Part shown: piece after piece, positions 1 to 6,528 of the stretch
Position numbering within the stretch: position 1 is the first letter of the stretch
Layout: every line of letters begins with the position of its first letter
Assembly (NCBI GenBank): GCA_002310055.1
Contig: DBXS01000017.1
Location: forward strand, 1 to 8,393
From: Clostridiales bacterium UBA1206
GTDB lineage: Bacteria > Bacillota > Clostridia > Oscillospirales > CAG-382
DNA length: 8,393 nucleotides
Direction: 5' to 3'
Notes under the pieces: model-generated
The model's input: the letters and a program-made list of their open reading frames with translations, nothing else
Told to the model about the DNA's origin: nothing
The model's database searches: none
Translations under genes and position numbers: made by a program

Positions 1-375
1 GGTATGACCGGCGGTCAGATGGCGCCCACCACCCTGCTCGGCCAGGTAACCACGACCACCCCGTACGGCCGCGACAAGCATATCCAGGGCAACCCAATAA
101 GGATATGCGAAATGCTCGCCACGCTCGACGGCACCGCATACGCCGAACGCGTTTCGGTCGACTGCGTAAAGAACGTCGTCGCCGCGAAGAAGGCGATAAA
201 GAAAGCCTTTGAGATACAGCAGAAAAAGCTGGGGCTTTCGATAGTGGAAGTGCTTTCTTCCTGCCCCACCAACTGGGGGCTCACTCCCGAAAAAGCGCTC
301 GAATGGCTGCGCGCCAATATGATAGAGCATTATCCTCTGGGAGTTTACAAAGACGTTACCAAGGAGGCGGAATGA
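1..375 (+). CDS. 2-oxoacid:ferredoxin oxidoreductase, beta (TPP-binding) subunit, C-terminal part only
   Basis: The open frame runs in from base 1 (first codon GGT, Gly), so the gene is cut by the window edge and the Met at base 4 is internal. The 124 visible residues begin with the G-M-T-G-G-Q-M-A-P-T-T motif followed by G-Q-x-T-T-T-T-P-x-G-R. This is typical of beta subunits of KorB/VorB-type oxidoreductases, which oxidise 2-oxoglutarate or branched 2-oxoacids to acyl-CoA and reduce ferredoxin. The end of the protein (PLGVYKD) also fits the family. The thiamine-diphosphate region lies mostly upstream and cannot be inspected, so substrate specificity is open. The gamma subunit follows after 1 base, as expected for a ferredoxin/alpha/beta/gamma gene order; alpha is presumably just upstream. 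The cytoplasmic location is inferred from the family. Confidence 0.93.
   Translation, partial: GMTGGQMAPTTLLGQVTTTTPYGRDKHIQGNPIRICEMLATLDGTAYAERVSVDCVKNVVAAKKAIKKAFEIQQKKLGLSIVEVLSSCPTNWGLTPEKALEWLRANMIEHYPLGVYKDVTKEAE
361..367 (+). promoter_or_regulatory. Shine-Dalgarno for the gamma subunit gene
   Basis: AAGGAGG lies inside the last codons of the beta subunit gene, 9 bases before the ATG at 377. This is a near-perfect match to the anti-Shine-Dalgarno sequence and supports that start. Confidence 0.85.
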
Positions 376-376
376 T

Positions 377-910
377 ATGGCGTCCATCCTTTTGGCCGGT
401 TTCGGCGGACAAGGCATACTTTTTGCGGGCAAACAGCTCGTTTCAGCCGGCATGAACGCCGGTAAGGAAGTATCGTGGCTTCCCTCTTACGGCCCGGAAA
501 TGCGCGGCGGTACCTGCAATTGCTCGGTCAATATCGAAGACGACCCCGTCGGTTCGCCTCTCGTCACCGAACCCGACATACTCGTCGCGTTCAACAAACC
601 TTCGTACGAAAAGTTCTATAAAAGCGTAAAAAAAGGCGGCAGAGTGTTTATCGATTCTTCGCTTATCGATTCCAAATGCGAACGCACCGATATCACCGCC
701 GAATATATCCCCGCCACGTCGCTCGCGGATATCAGCGGTTTCGCCAAGCTCGCAAACGTGGTGATGCTGGGTTACATCATAAAGAAGACCGGCTTATTCA
801 CAAAAGACTATTTCGTATCGTGCCTTAAAGCTTCGGCGCCCAAAGCCAAGCCCGAGCTCGCCGAGCTCAACCTCAAGGCGTTCGAGATCGGTTATTCCTA
901 TGACGACTGA
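377..910 (+). CDS. 2-oxoacid:ferredoxin oxidoreductase, gamma subunit
   Basis: This is a 177-residue protein, the usual length for a stand-alone gamma subunit of KorC/VorC type. Visible family motifs are GFGGQG at residues 8-13 near the N-terminus, SYGPEMRGG at about 37-45, and a later L-A-N-V-V-M-L-G segment at about 125-132. In these enzymes the gamma domain completes the alpha/beta/gamma(/delta) complex that oxidatively decarboxylates a 2-oxoacid with coenzyme A and passes electrons to ferredoxin. The start at 377 follows a strong AAGGAGG and sits 1 base after the beta subunit stop. The 3' end overlaps ispD by 11 bases. Whether the substrate is 2-oxoglutarate, 2-ketoisovalerate or another oxoacid cannot be decided from this subunit, so I give no symbol. 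It is a soluble protein with no signal peptide or membrane segment. Confidence 0.95.
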   Translation: MASILLAGFGGQGILFAGKQLVSAGMNAGKEVSWLPSYGPEMRGGTCNCSVNIEDDPVGSPLVTEPDILVAFNKPSYEKFYKSVKKGGRVFIDSSLIDSKCERTDITAEYIPATSLADISGFAKLANVVMLGYIIKKTGLFTKDYFVSCLKASAPKAKPELAELNLKAFEIGYSYDD

Positions 911-1589
911 ACGTTTTGTCTCCGCGGTGATAGTCGCCGCGGGAAGCGGGACGCGCATGGGCAGCATTGCCAAGCCGCTCATTAAAATTGGCGGAATGAC
1001 TTTGCTGGAACGCGTCGTGGGAACTTTTGACAAATGCAGCCTTATCGACGAGATAATTGTCGTCGAACGCGAAGCGGGACAGTTCGATTCGCTCGTCAAA
1101 GCCGAAAAGCCGTTGAAATTCGTGCTCGGCGGAAAGACGCGCGCGGATTCGGTAAAATGCGGCGTAAACGCGGCGACTCGCGCAAATTACGTCTGCATCC
1201 ACGACTGCGCCCGACCGTTCATCACGACCGAAGAAACTGAAAAGCTTATAAAGCTCGCTTTCGAACACGGCGCGTCGTGCGCCTGCACCAAGGTAAAAGA
1301 CACGGTAAAATACCGCAGCGAGGAAGAAAAGTGTTTCTATACACCGAACAGGGACAACCTCATAGCGGTACAGACTCCGCAGGTGTTCAAAAAGAGCATC
1401 TGGCTCGTTTCCGACGCGCTGGCGCGCAAAAACGGTATCGTCTTCACCGACGACACGGGCGCGGCGGAGCACGCCGGTTTCAAGGTCTTTTACGAAGAAT
1501 GCGCGGAAGATAACATCAAACTCACAGACGCAAACGATATAAAGATCGCAAAAGCGATATACTTTTTAAAAGAACACGGAGATCTTTGA
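900..1589 (+). CDS. ispD: 2-C-methyl-D-erythritol 4-phosphate cytidylyltransferase
   Basis: IspD transfers CMP from CTP to 2-C-methyl-D-erythritol 4-phosphate in the non-mevalonate isoprenoid pathway. The 229 residues match the family length. The N-terminal nucleotide loop A-A-G-S-G-T-R-M-G (13-21) holds R19, followed by K25. Then come G-G-K-T-R-A-D-S-V-K-C-G (78-89), H-D-C-A-R-P-F (101-107), D-T-V-K (134-137), R151 with Q-T-P-Q (158-161), T-D-D (183-185) and D-N-I-K-L-T (204-209); K207 corresponds to E. coli K213. The K25 site reads AKPL where many homologues have PKQ, and the loop between R19 and K25 is one residue shorter than in E. coli. I take this as normal variation among Bacillota. 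The start overlaps the preceding gene by 11 bases. Upstream there is only a weak GAGAT (884-888), so translation probably depends on coupling. ispF follows directly, a common arrangement. Confidence 0.96.
   Translation: MTTERFVSAVIVAAGSGTRMGSIAKPLIKIGGMTLLERVVGTFDKCSLIDEIIVVEREAGQFDSLVKAEKPLKFVLGGKTRADSVKCGVNAATRANYVCIHDCARPFITTEETEKLIKLAFEHGASCACTKVKDTVKYRSEEEKCFYTPNRDNLIAVQTPQVFKKSIWLVSDALARKNGIVFTDDTGAAEHAGFKVFYEECAEDNIKLTDANDIKIAKAIYFLKEHGDL
1578..1581 (+). promoter_or_regulatory. Shine-Dalgarno that decides the ispF start
   Basis: GGAG sits 7 bases before ATG 1589 and only 4 before an in-frame TTG at 1586. Spacing favours the ATG, giving a TGATG stop/start overlap with ispD. Confidence 0.7.
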
Positions 1590-2062
1590 TGAAGATAGGA
1601 CACGGCTACGACGTTCACAGATTCGGCTCGAAAAAGCCGCTGATGCTCGGCTGCACCGAGATACCGCATAAATGCGGACTTATCGCCCATTCGGACGGCG
1701 ACGTGGTCTGCCACGCGCTTTGCGACGCCATGCTCGGCGCCGCAGGGCTGCGCGATATCGGGTATAATTTCCCCGATAACGACGACGCGTACAAAGGCGT
1801 TTCGGGGGCGGATCTGCTCGGCAGGATCTGCGCGCTGATTAAAGAACAGGGCTTTGTTTTGTGCTGCGCCGATATCACCGTGGTCGCCGAAAAGCCGCGC
1901 CTTTCCGAATATATCGGCGCTATGCGCGCCAATATGGCGCAGGCGCTTGGAGCGGAAGTTTCGGAGATCAACATAAAAGCCACTACCGAAGAAGGTCTCG
2001 GCATCGCGGGGAAAGGCGTCGCCTGCCACGCGGTATGCCTTTTGGAAAAGGAGCAAAAATGA
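1589..2062 (+). CDS. ispF: 2-C-methyl-D-erythritol 2,4-cyclodiphosphate synthase
   Basis: IspF cyclises the CDP-methylerythritol 2-phosphate made by IspD and IspE, releasing CMP; it acts as a homotrimer with metal-bound active sites. The 157-residue protein starts M-K-I-G-H-G-Y-D-V-H-R-F. Metal ligands D8, H10 and H42 are all present, with H-S-D-G-D-V at 34-39, D-I-G-x-x-F-P-D at 56-63, and A-T-T-x-E-x-L-G at 131-138. After G141 the family sequence is usually G-R-G-E-G-I-A; here it reads G-K-G-V-A, so two residues (E144-G145 in E. coli numbering) are missing and R142 is Lys. The ATG at 1589 shares one base with the ispD stop; an in-frame TTG three bases earlier is less likely given ribosome-site spacing. 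The stop overlaps nagA by 4 bases (ATGA). ispE, the intermediate step, is not in this window. Confidence 0.97.
   Translation: MKIGHGYDVHRFGSKKPLMLGCTEIPHKCGLIAHSDGDVVCHALCDAMLGAAGLRDIGYNFPDNDDAYKGVSGADLLGRICALIKEQGFVLCCADITVVAEKPRLSEYIGAMRANMAQALGAEVSEINIKATTEEGLGIAGKGVACHAVCLLEKEQK
2046..2053 (+). promoter_or_regulatory. Shine-Dalgarno that decides the nagA start
   Basis: AAAAGGAG lies 5 bases before ATG 2059, within the end of ispF. The nagA frame stays open back to about 1861, but the upstream part translates ispF out of frame (an Arg-rich shadow), so 2059 is the real start. Confidence 0.85.
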
Positions 2063-3222
2063 AAACTGTTTTACGCGGCAACATAGTGACTCCGCTGCGC
2101 GTGATAAGCGGCGGCGAAATCGAATTTGAAAACGGTATGATCACTTACGTAGGCGCATCCCGCGGCAAAAACGGCGCGGAAGTGATCGACTGCGGCGAAA
2201 ACTACATATCGCCGGGGTTTATCGATCTGCACGTGCACGGCGGCGGCGGCGGCGACTTTATGGACGCCGACATAGATATGTATTCCAAGATCGCCAAAGT
2301 GCATCAGGACCACGGCACCACGACGATGCTCGCCACCACGCTCACTTCGAGCGACGAAGAGCTGTTTGCGGTGTTCGACGCTTTCAGAAAATTCAAATCG
2401 GTAAAACCGGTCTCGTGCCTTTACGGCCTGCATCTTGAAGGCCCGTATTTTTCGGATGCGCAGAAAGGCGCCCAGGATTCGCGTTACATCCGCCACCCCG
2501 ATCCGTGTCACTACACCAGAATACTTGAAGAAGGTCAAGGCATAATTAAACGCTGGTCGGTAGCGCCCGAACTCGAAGGCGGAATGCAGCTGGGCCGTAT
2601 ACTTTCGGCCAAAGGCATACTCGCGGCGATAGGACATTCCAACGCCGAATACGACACTGTCTACGAAGCCTGCGAAAACGGATACACCCTGCTCACGCAC
2701 TTTTACAGCGGAATGTCTTCGCTGGTGCGCAAAGGCGGTTTCCGCGTGCCCGGACTCATAGAGACCGGGTATATGATCGATTGTTTAAACGTGGAGATCA
2801 TCGCTGACGGCTGCCATCTGCCGGCGTCGCTGCTGCGGCTCGTATACAGGCATTTCGGCGCGGCGCGCGTCGCGGTCATAACAGACGCGCTTCGCGGCGC
2901 GGGAACGGATTCCGATAAAATGATAATCGGCTCGCTCAAAGACGGGTACGAGGTGGATATCGAAGACGGCGTGGGCAAGCTGCCCGACCGTTCCGGTTTC
3001 GCCGGTTCCGTCGCCACCACCGACAGGCTGGTAAGGAATATGATAAATCTCGCCGGCGCCACAGTTCCGGACGCGGTGCAAATGGCGACCATGACTCCCG
3101 CAAGGATCGCGAACATCCCCCGCAAGGGCGTGCTGAGGATCGGCTTCGACGCCGATATCTGCGTGTTCGACGGCAATATCAATATGCGCGCCGTATATAT
3201 TAAAGGAAATAAGGTGTTTTGA
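2059..3222 (+). CDS. nagA: N-acetylglucosamine-6-phosphate deacetylase (amidohydrolase superfamily)
   Basis: The product would remove acetate from N-acetylglucosamine 6-phosphate, giving glucosamine 6-phosphate for the next gene's product. It is 387 residues, the usual NagA size. Amidohydrolase landmarks are in order: P-G-F-I-D-L-H-V-H (52-60) with the H-x-H pair at 58/60, the H-L-E-G-P metal glutamate E127, A-I-G-H-S with H193, T-H at 213-214, I-A-D-G-x-H with H253, V-I-T-D-A with catalytic D276, and a late F-A-G-S (314-317). The substrate-binding stretch after H214 reads F-Y-S-G-M where E. coli-type enzymes have L-F/Y-N-A-M, marking a divergent subgroup; the metal and catalytic residues are intact. 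The start at 2059 overlaps ispF by 4 bases behind AAAAGGAG. The gene abuts nagB with no gap. Exact sugar specificity is inferred from family and neighbour. Confidence 0.9.
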   Translation: MKTVLRGNIVTPLRVISGGEIEFENGMITYVGASRGKNGAEVIDCGENYISPGFIDLHVHGGGGGDFMDADIDMYSKIAKVHQDHGTTTMLATTLTSSDEELFAVFDAFRKFKSVKPVSCLYGLHLEGPYFSDAQKGAQDSRYIRHPDPCHYTRILEEGQGIIKRWSVAPELEGGMQLGRILSAKGILAAIGHSNAEYDTVYEACENGYTLLTHFYSGMSSLVRKGGFRVPGLIETGYMIDCLNVEIIADGCHLPASLLRLVYRHFGAARVAVITDALRGAGTDSDKMIIGSLKDGYEVDIEDGVGKLPDRSGFAGSVATTDRLVRNMINLAGATVPDAVQMATMTPARIANIPRKGVLRIGFDADICVFDGNINMRAVYIKGNKVF

Positions 3223-3996
3223 ATGAGCTTGATCAAAAGAGGAAAAGTAGGCGAATTAAAATACAGAGTTTACGGTAACCGCGCCGATATGGGCAAGGCC
3301 GCGGCCGCCGACTGCGCCGCCGCGATCAAAAAACTGCTCGCCGAAAAAGACGAGATCAGCATGATATTCGCCGCCGCGCCCAGCCAGAACGATTTTCTGG
3401 AATCTCTCACCGCCGACAAAAGCATAGATTTTTCGCGCATCAACGCTTTTCATATGGACGAATACGTCGGTCTGGACCCGCACGCTCCTCAAGCGTTCGG
3501 TCAGTTCCTGCGCGACCGCCTGTTCGGCAAAGTAAAGTTCAAATCCGTGCATTACATAAAAGGCACCGCCGCGGATATAGAAGCCGAATGCGCGCGTTAT
3601 TCCAAAGCTCTGAAAAAAGCGAAGCCGGATATCGTGTGTATGGGGATCGGCGAAAACGGACATATCGCGTTCAACGACCCGCACGAAGCGTTCTTCTTTG
3701 ATTCCAAAGCGGTAAAAGTGGTGACGCTCGACGAAAAATGCCGTATGCAGCAGGTCCACGACGGGTGTTTCGATTCCCTTTCGCTCGTGCCGACTCACGC
3801 GGTAACGCTCACGATCCCCACTCTTATGGCGCCAGAATACGTCTTCTGCGTGGTGCCGGCGCCGACCAAGGCGGACGCCGTTTATACTATGCTCAAAGGC
3901 GAAATAGGCGAATACTGCCCCTGCACCATTCTGCGCAGACACGGCAACTCCGTTTTATATACCGATAAAGATTCTGCAAAAAGGATACTTGTATGA
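3223..3996 (+). CDS. nagB: Glucosamine-6-phosphate deaminase/isomerase-like protein (NagB family, variant active site)
   Basis: This 257-residue NagB-family protein would convert glucosamine 6-phosphate to fructose 6-phosphate and ammonia, completing the pathway begun by the upstream deacetylase. The core motif H-M-D-E-Y-V-G-L (77-84) carries the catalytic Asp D79, and G-I-G-E-N-G-H-I-A-F-N-D-P (141-153) carries the catalytic His H147. Compared with E. coli, the D141 position is Asn (N145, as also in Bacillus NagB) and the E148 position is Asp (D152). The phosphate loop, L-P-T-G-G-T-P in E. coli, reads A-A-A-P-S-Q-N here (50-56). K216 may match E. coli K208. The family also contains 6-phosphogluconolactonases and galactosamine-6-phosphate isomerases, but the D-E-Y and N-G-H-I-A-F-N motifs favour deaminase/isomerase. 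The ATG abuts the nagA stop, with AAGG at 3211-3214. The 3' end overlaps the next gene by 4 bases. Confidence 0.85.
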   Translation: MSLIKRGKVGELKYRVYGNRADMGKAAAADCAAAIKKLLAEKDEISMIFAAAPSQNDFLESLTADKSIDFSRINAFHMDEYVGLDPHAPQAFGQFLRDRLFGKVKFKSVHYIKGTAADIEAECARYSKALKKAKPDIVCMGIGENGHIAFNDPHEAFFFDSKAVKVVTLDEKCRMQQVHDGCFDSLSLVPTHAVTLTIPTLMAPEYVFCVVPAPTKADAVYTMLKGEIGEYCPCTILRRHGNSVLYTDKDSAKRILV

Positions 3997-5282
3997 GTTT
4001 TTCCCCCATCCCCATAAACGAAGGAGTCAAATATACCCACGTTTATACCGAACGCGGAAAGACCGATTCGCTTTGCGTCTCTTTCCGCATACCGCTTGAC
4101 GAAAGAAATCTGGCGAGCATAACGCTCGTTTCAAAGATCCTGCTGCGCGGCACAAAGAGCTTCCCCAACACACTGAGCATATGCCGCGAATGCGAGGACA
4201 ACTACGGCGCTTCCATTGATATAGCTTTTCAGAAGCGGGGCAAAGAGCTGGCGCTCGTGTTTATGCTTTCGTATATGCGCAACCGTTTCGCGTTCGAAGG
4301 CGAAGATATCGCCGAACGCGCGGTAAAGCTGCTTTCGGAATTCATCTTCGAGCCCTATCTCAAAGACGGCGCGTTCGACCCGGATTATACCGAGCGCGAA
4401 AAGGTTGCTCTGTGCGCGCAGATCGCTTCGCTCAAAAGCAACAAACCCGCGTACGCCGCGTACCGCGCCGCTCAGCTGATGTGCGCAGGCGAGCCCGCGG
4501 CGGTCTCGATCTATAACTGCGCCGATCTCGTGCGCAGTCTCACTCCCGCCGAACTCACGGCGTTTTTTGAAAAGACGGTCAAAAGCGCGCCCGTGGATAT
4601 AGTTTACGCCGGGAACGCCGACAAAGACCGGATACTCGAGCTTATCAAACGTCATCTTCCCTTTGAGCCGCGCGCCGGAATCAGGCGTTCAGCCGTTCGC
4701 CGCCGCGTGCCGAAAAAAGTGCGCGCCTTCACGGAAGAAGCCGAGGCTTCGCAGTCCACGCTCGTTATGGGGTTCCGGCTTGGCGGAGATATAGAGCGCA
4801 GACATTATAACGATTTTCTGCTGTTCGGCGCGATCCTTTCGCTTTCTCCGGTCTCGAAACTGTTTATGAACGTAAGAGAAAAGCTTTCGCTTTGCTATTA
4901 CTGCAGCGGTATCCCCGACCGGCACAACAAGGTGATATACATTTCCGCCGGCATAGACGCCGAAAACAGCGAAAAGGTCCAAAAAGAGATACTCAAGCAA
5001 ATAGACGATATCGCTCGCCGCCGCATAAGCGAGACCGAATACAACAACGCGCTTAGCTACTGCGTCAGCGCGCTGAGATCGCAGTCCGACGACGTTTCGT
5101 CGCTCTGCTCGTATTACCTTTCGCACGTCTGGCGCGGAGTCTACCGCACGCTCGACGAAGAATGCGAAAAGCTCAAAAAGACTTCCGTCGACGGCGCGGT
5201 GGAAATCGCCGCAAACGCAGTACTCGATACCGTTTATCTACTGAAAGGCAGCATTGATGCAAATAACCGGAAAGCGCTTTGA
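3993..5282 (+). CDS. ymfF: M16 peptidase-family protein, non-catalytic partner (YmfF type)
   Basis: This 429-residue protein has the two-domain layout of M16 (pitrilysin/processing peptidase) proteins. The zinc motif H-x-x-E-H is absent: the aligned segment before R-G-T (52-54) reads T-L-V-S-K (44-48), so it cannot bind zinc there. The C-terminal half keeps R-E-K-L-S-L-C-Y, with R295 and Y302 matching the R/Y pair that grips substrate in this family. It is directly followed by, and overlaps by 26 bases, a second M16 protein with the opposite pattern. The match is to Bacillota YmfF (also written YfmF in databases), a family named for an association with 5-aminopentanol modification of elongation factor P; its biochemical role is not settled. 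There is no signal peptide. The ATG at 3993 overlaps the nagB stop (ATGA), with AAGGA at 3981-3985. Confidence 0.85.
   Translation: MSFSPIPINEGVKYTHVYTERGKTDSLCVSFRIPLDERNLASITLVSKILLRGTKSFPNTLSICRECEDNYGASIDIAFQKRGKELALVFMLSYMRNRFAFEGEDIAERAVKLLSEFIFEPYLKDGAFDPDYTEREKVALCAQIASLKSNKPAYAAYRAAQLMCAGEPAAVSIYNCADLVRSLTPAELTAFFEKTVKSAPVDIVYAGNADKDRILELIKRHLPFEPRAGIRRSAVRRRVPKKVRAFTEEAEASQSTLVMGFRLGGDIERRHYNDFLLFGAILSLSPVSKLFMNVREKLSLCYYCSGIPDRHNKVIYISAGIDAENSEKVQKEILKQIDDIARRRISETEYNNALSYCVSALRSQSDDVSSLCSYYLSHVWRGVYRTLDEECEKLKKTSVDGAVEIAANAVLDTVYLLKGSIDANNRKAL
5244..5248 (+). promoter_or_regulatory. Shine-Dalgarno that decides the ymfH-like start
   Basis: AAAGG lies 8 bases before ATG 5257 and 5 bases before an in-frame TTG at 5254. 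The ATG is preferred. It lies inside the end of the preceding M16 gene, so the two genes overlap by 26 bases and are probably translationally coupled. Confidence 0.7.
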
Positions 5283-6528
5283 TAATACAGATGAAAAATA
5301 CACCCGCGTCACTTTCGACAACGGGTTCACGTGCTATATAATCCCCAAGGACGTCGTCTCCGCTTACGCGGCGATAGGCGTGCATTTCGGCTCGTGCGAT
5401 ACCGTTTGTGCAGATACGAACGAGGTATTCCCCGTGGGGACCGCGCATTTTCTTGAGCACAAGATGTTCCAGACCAGAAAAGGCGACGCTTTTGAGCTTT
5501 TCGCCGATCTCGGCGCCGCCGCCAACGCGTATACCGCGAACGACAAGACGGTTTACAACTTTTCCTGCACCGAGAATTTTTACGAAAATTACGGCATTTT
5601 GCTGGATATGATCTTCAACGCGCATTACACAAAGAAATCAGTCGAAAAAGAAAAAGGCATTATTGCCCAGGAAATAATGATGTACGCCGATAACCCGCGC
5701 TGGAGATGTCATATGAATATGCTCGAGCTTTTATACGGCAAATGCGCTTTGAGCGCCGATCCGTGCGGCACCGTGGAATATATCCGCGCAATAACGCCGG
5801 AACTGCTCGACAGATGCAGAAAAATCGCCTACACTCCGGACAGGATGGTTGCGTGCGTCTGCGGCAACGTCGACGTGGACCGGATAATAAAGCAGACAGA
5901 GAAGGCGCTTAAAAACGTCAAATGCGGCAAAGGTAAAACGTTCCTTCTGCCCGAGATCACCGAAAAGACGGTAAAAACACGTCACGCCGAATACGGCGAC
6001 GTGGCTTCGCCGATCTTCAATATGGGCATACGGCTCGACGGCGGCAAAGCGAGAGCCGATATAAAAGAATTCGCCGCGGTCGAGATCATAATGAATCTCT
6101 TATTCGGCAAATCTTCGGATATGTATTCCGAACTGTACGAAAAAGGGCTGTTCGAAGCTATAGGCGACGGCTGCCAGACCGAACGGAACGCCTTTTACGC
6201 CAACGTTTCGGGCGTATCTATGTCGCCCGACGCGTTCAAAGAAAGCGTATGCGCAAAGATAAAAGGATACGCCGAAAAAGGGTTTGACAAAACCGATTTC
6301 GAACGCACCAAAAAAGCCATATACGGCGATCTGATCTTCAGCTACGAATCGCCGGAAAGCGTTGCGGATTCGGTGATTTCGTTCCATATGGAAAACGACG
6401 ACTTCTTTGAATACCCCGCCGCCGTCGCTTCGGTGGACAAGGAATTTGCAGAAGAGTTTTTCCGCGAACGTTTTCTGCCCGAGAATATATGTATTTCCAT
6501 CATTTTTCCCAAGGAGGATGTAAAATGA
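5257..6528 (+). CDS. ymfH: M16 zinc metallopeptidase, catalytic partner (YmfH type)
   Basis: This 423-residue M16 protein has an intact inverted zinc motif H-F-L-E-H (H64, E67, H68). The downstream E-K-G-I-I-A-Q-E segment provides E132 and E139; E139 is the expected third zinc ligand. These are the hallmarks of an active pitrilysin-type metallopeptidase. At the C-terminal R/Y position the sequence reads L-Y-E-K-G-L-F-E-A (293-301), so Arg is Tyr (Y294) and Tyr is Ala (A301). The pair is thus missing here but present in the neighbour, which suggests that the two work as a heterodimer. The closest family is YmfH (YfmH), partner of YmfF in Bacillota. A physiological substrate is not evident. There is no signal peptide, so cytoplasmic action is inferred. 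The 3' end overlaps lgt by 4 bases. Confidence 0.88.
   Translation: MQITGKRFDNTDEKYTRVTFDNGFTCYIIPKDVVSAYAAIGVHFGSCDTVCADTNEVFPVGTAHFLEHKMFQTRKGDAFELFADLGAAANAYTANDKTVYNFSCTENFYENYGILLDMIFNAHYTKKSVEKEKGIIAQEIMMYADNPRWRCHMNMLELLYGKCALSADPCGTVEYIRAITPELLDRCRKIAYTPDRMVACVCGNVDVDRIIKQTEKALKNVKCGKGKTFLLPEITEKTVKTRHAEYGDVASPIFNMGIRLDGGKARADIKEFAAVEIIMNLLFGKSSDMYSELYEKGLFEAIGDGCQTERNAFYANVSGVSMSPDAFKESVCAKIKGYAEKGFDKTDFERTKKAIYGDLIFSYESPESVADSVISFHMENDDFFEYPAAVASVDKEFAEEFFRERFLPENICISIIFPKEDVK
6511..6517 (+). promoter_or_regulatory. Shine-Dalgarno that decides the lgt start
   Basis: AAGGAGG lies 7 bases before ATG 6525. The lgt frame is open back to an ATG at 6489, but those 12 codons translate the end of the M16 gene in another frame and contain this site, so 6525 is the start. 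Confidence 0.9.

Noticed and set aside
873..1472. Open frame on the - strand opposite ispD (199 codons)
   Set aside because: Shadow of ispD: Arg- and Phe-rich translation, no motif, and it lies wholly over a conserved gene.
1861..2058. 66-codon upstream extension of the nagA frame
   Set aside because: The extension overlaps ispF in another frame and is Arg-rich. AAAAGGAG right before ATG 2059 and the family's normal N-terminus mark the true start.
2229..2253. Run of GGC codons in nagA that looks like a short repeat
   Set aside because: It encodes the Gly-rich loop straight after the H-x-H metal pair, normal for NagA; not a repeat element.
2071..2700. Open frame on the - strand opposite nagA (209 codons)
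   Set aside because: Antisense shadow with no recognisable domain, fully inside nagA.
3223..3996. Reading the nagB-like gene as 6-phosphogluconolactonase
   Set aside because: The H-M-D-E-Y-V-G and G-x-N-G-H-I-A-F-N motifs and the position directly after nagA fit the deaminase/isomerase branch better, although the variant phosphate loop leaves some doubt.
4131..4655. Open frame on the - strand opposite the ymfF-like gene (174 codons)
   Set aside because: Shadow frame with no motif; the sense frame has M16 family features and well-placed ribosome sites.
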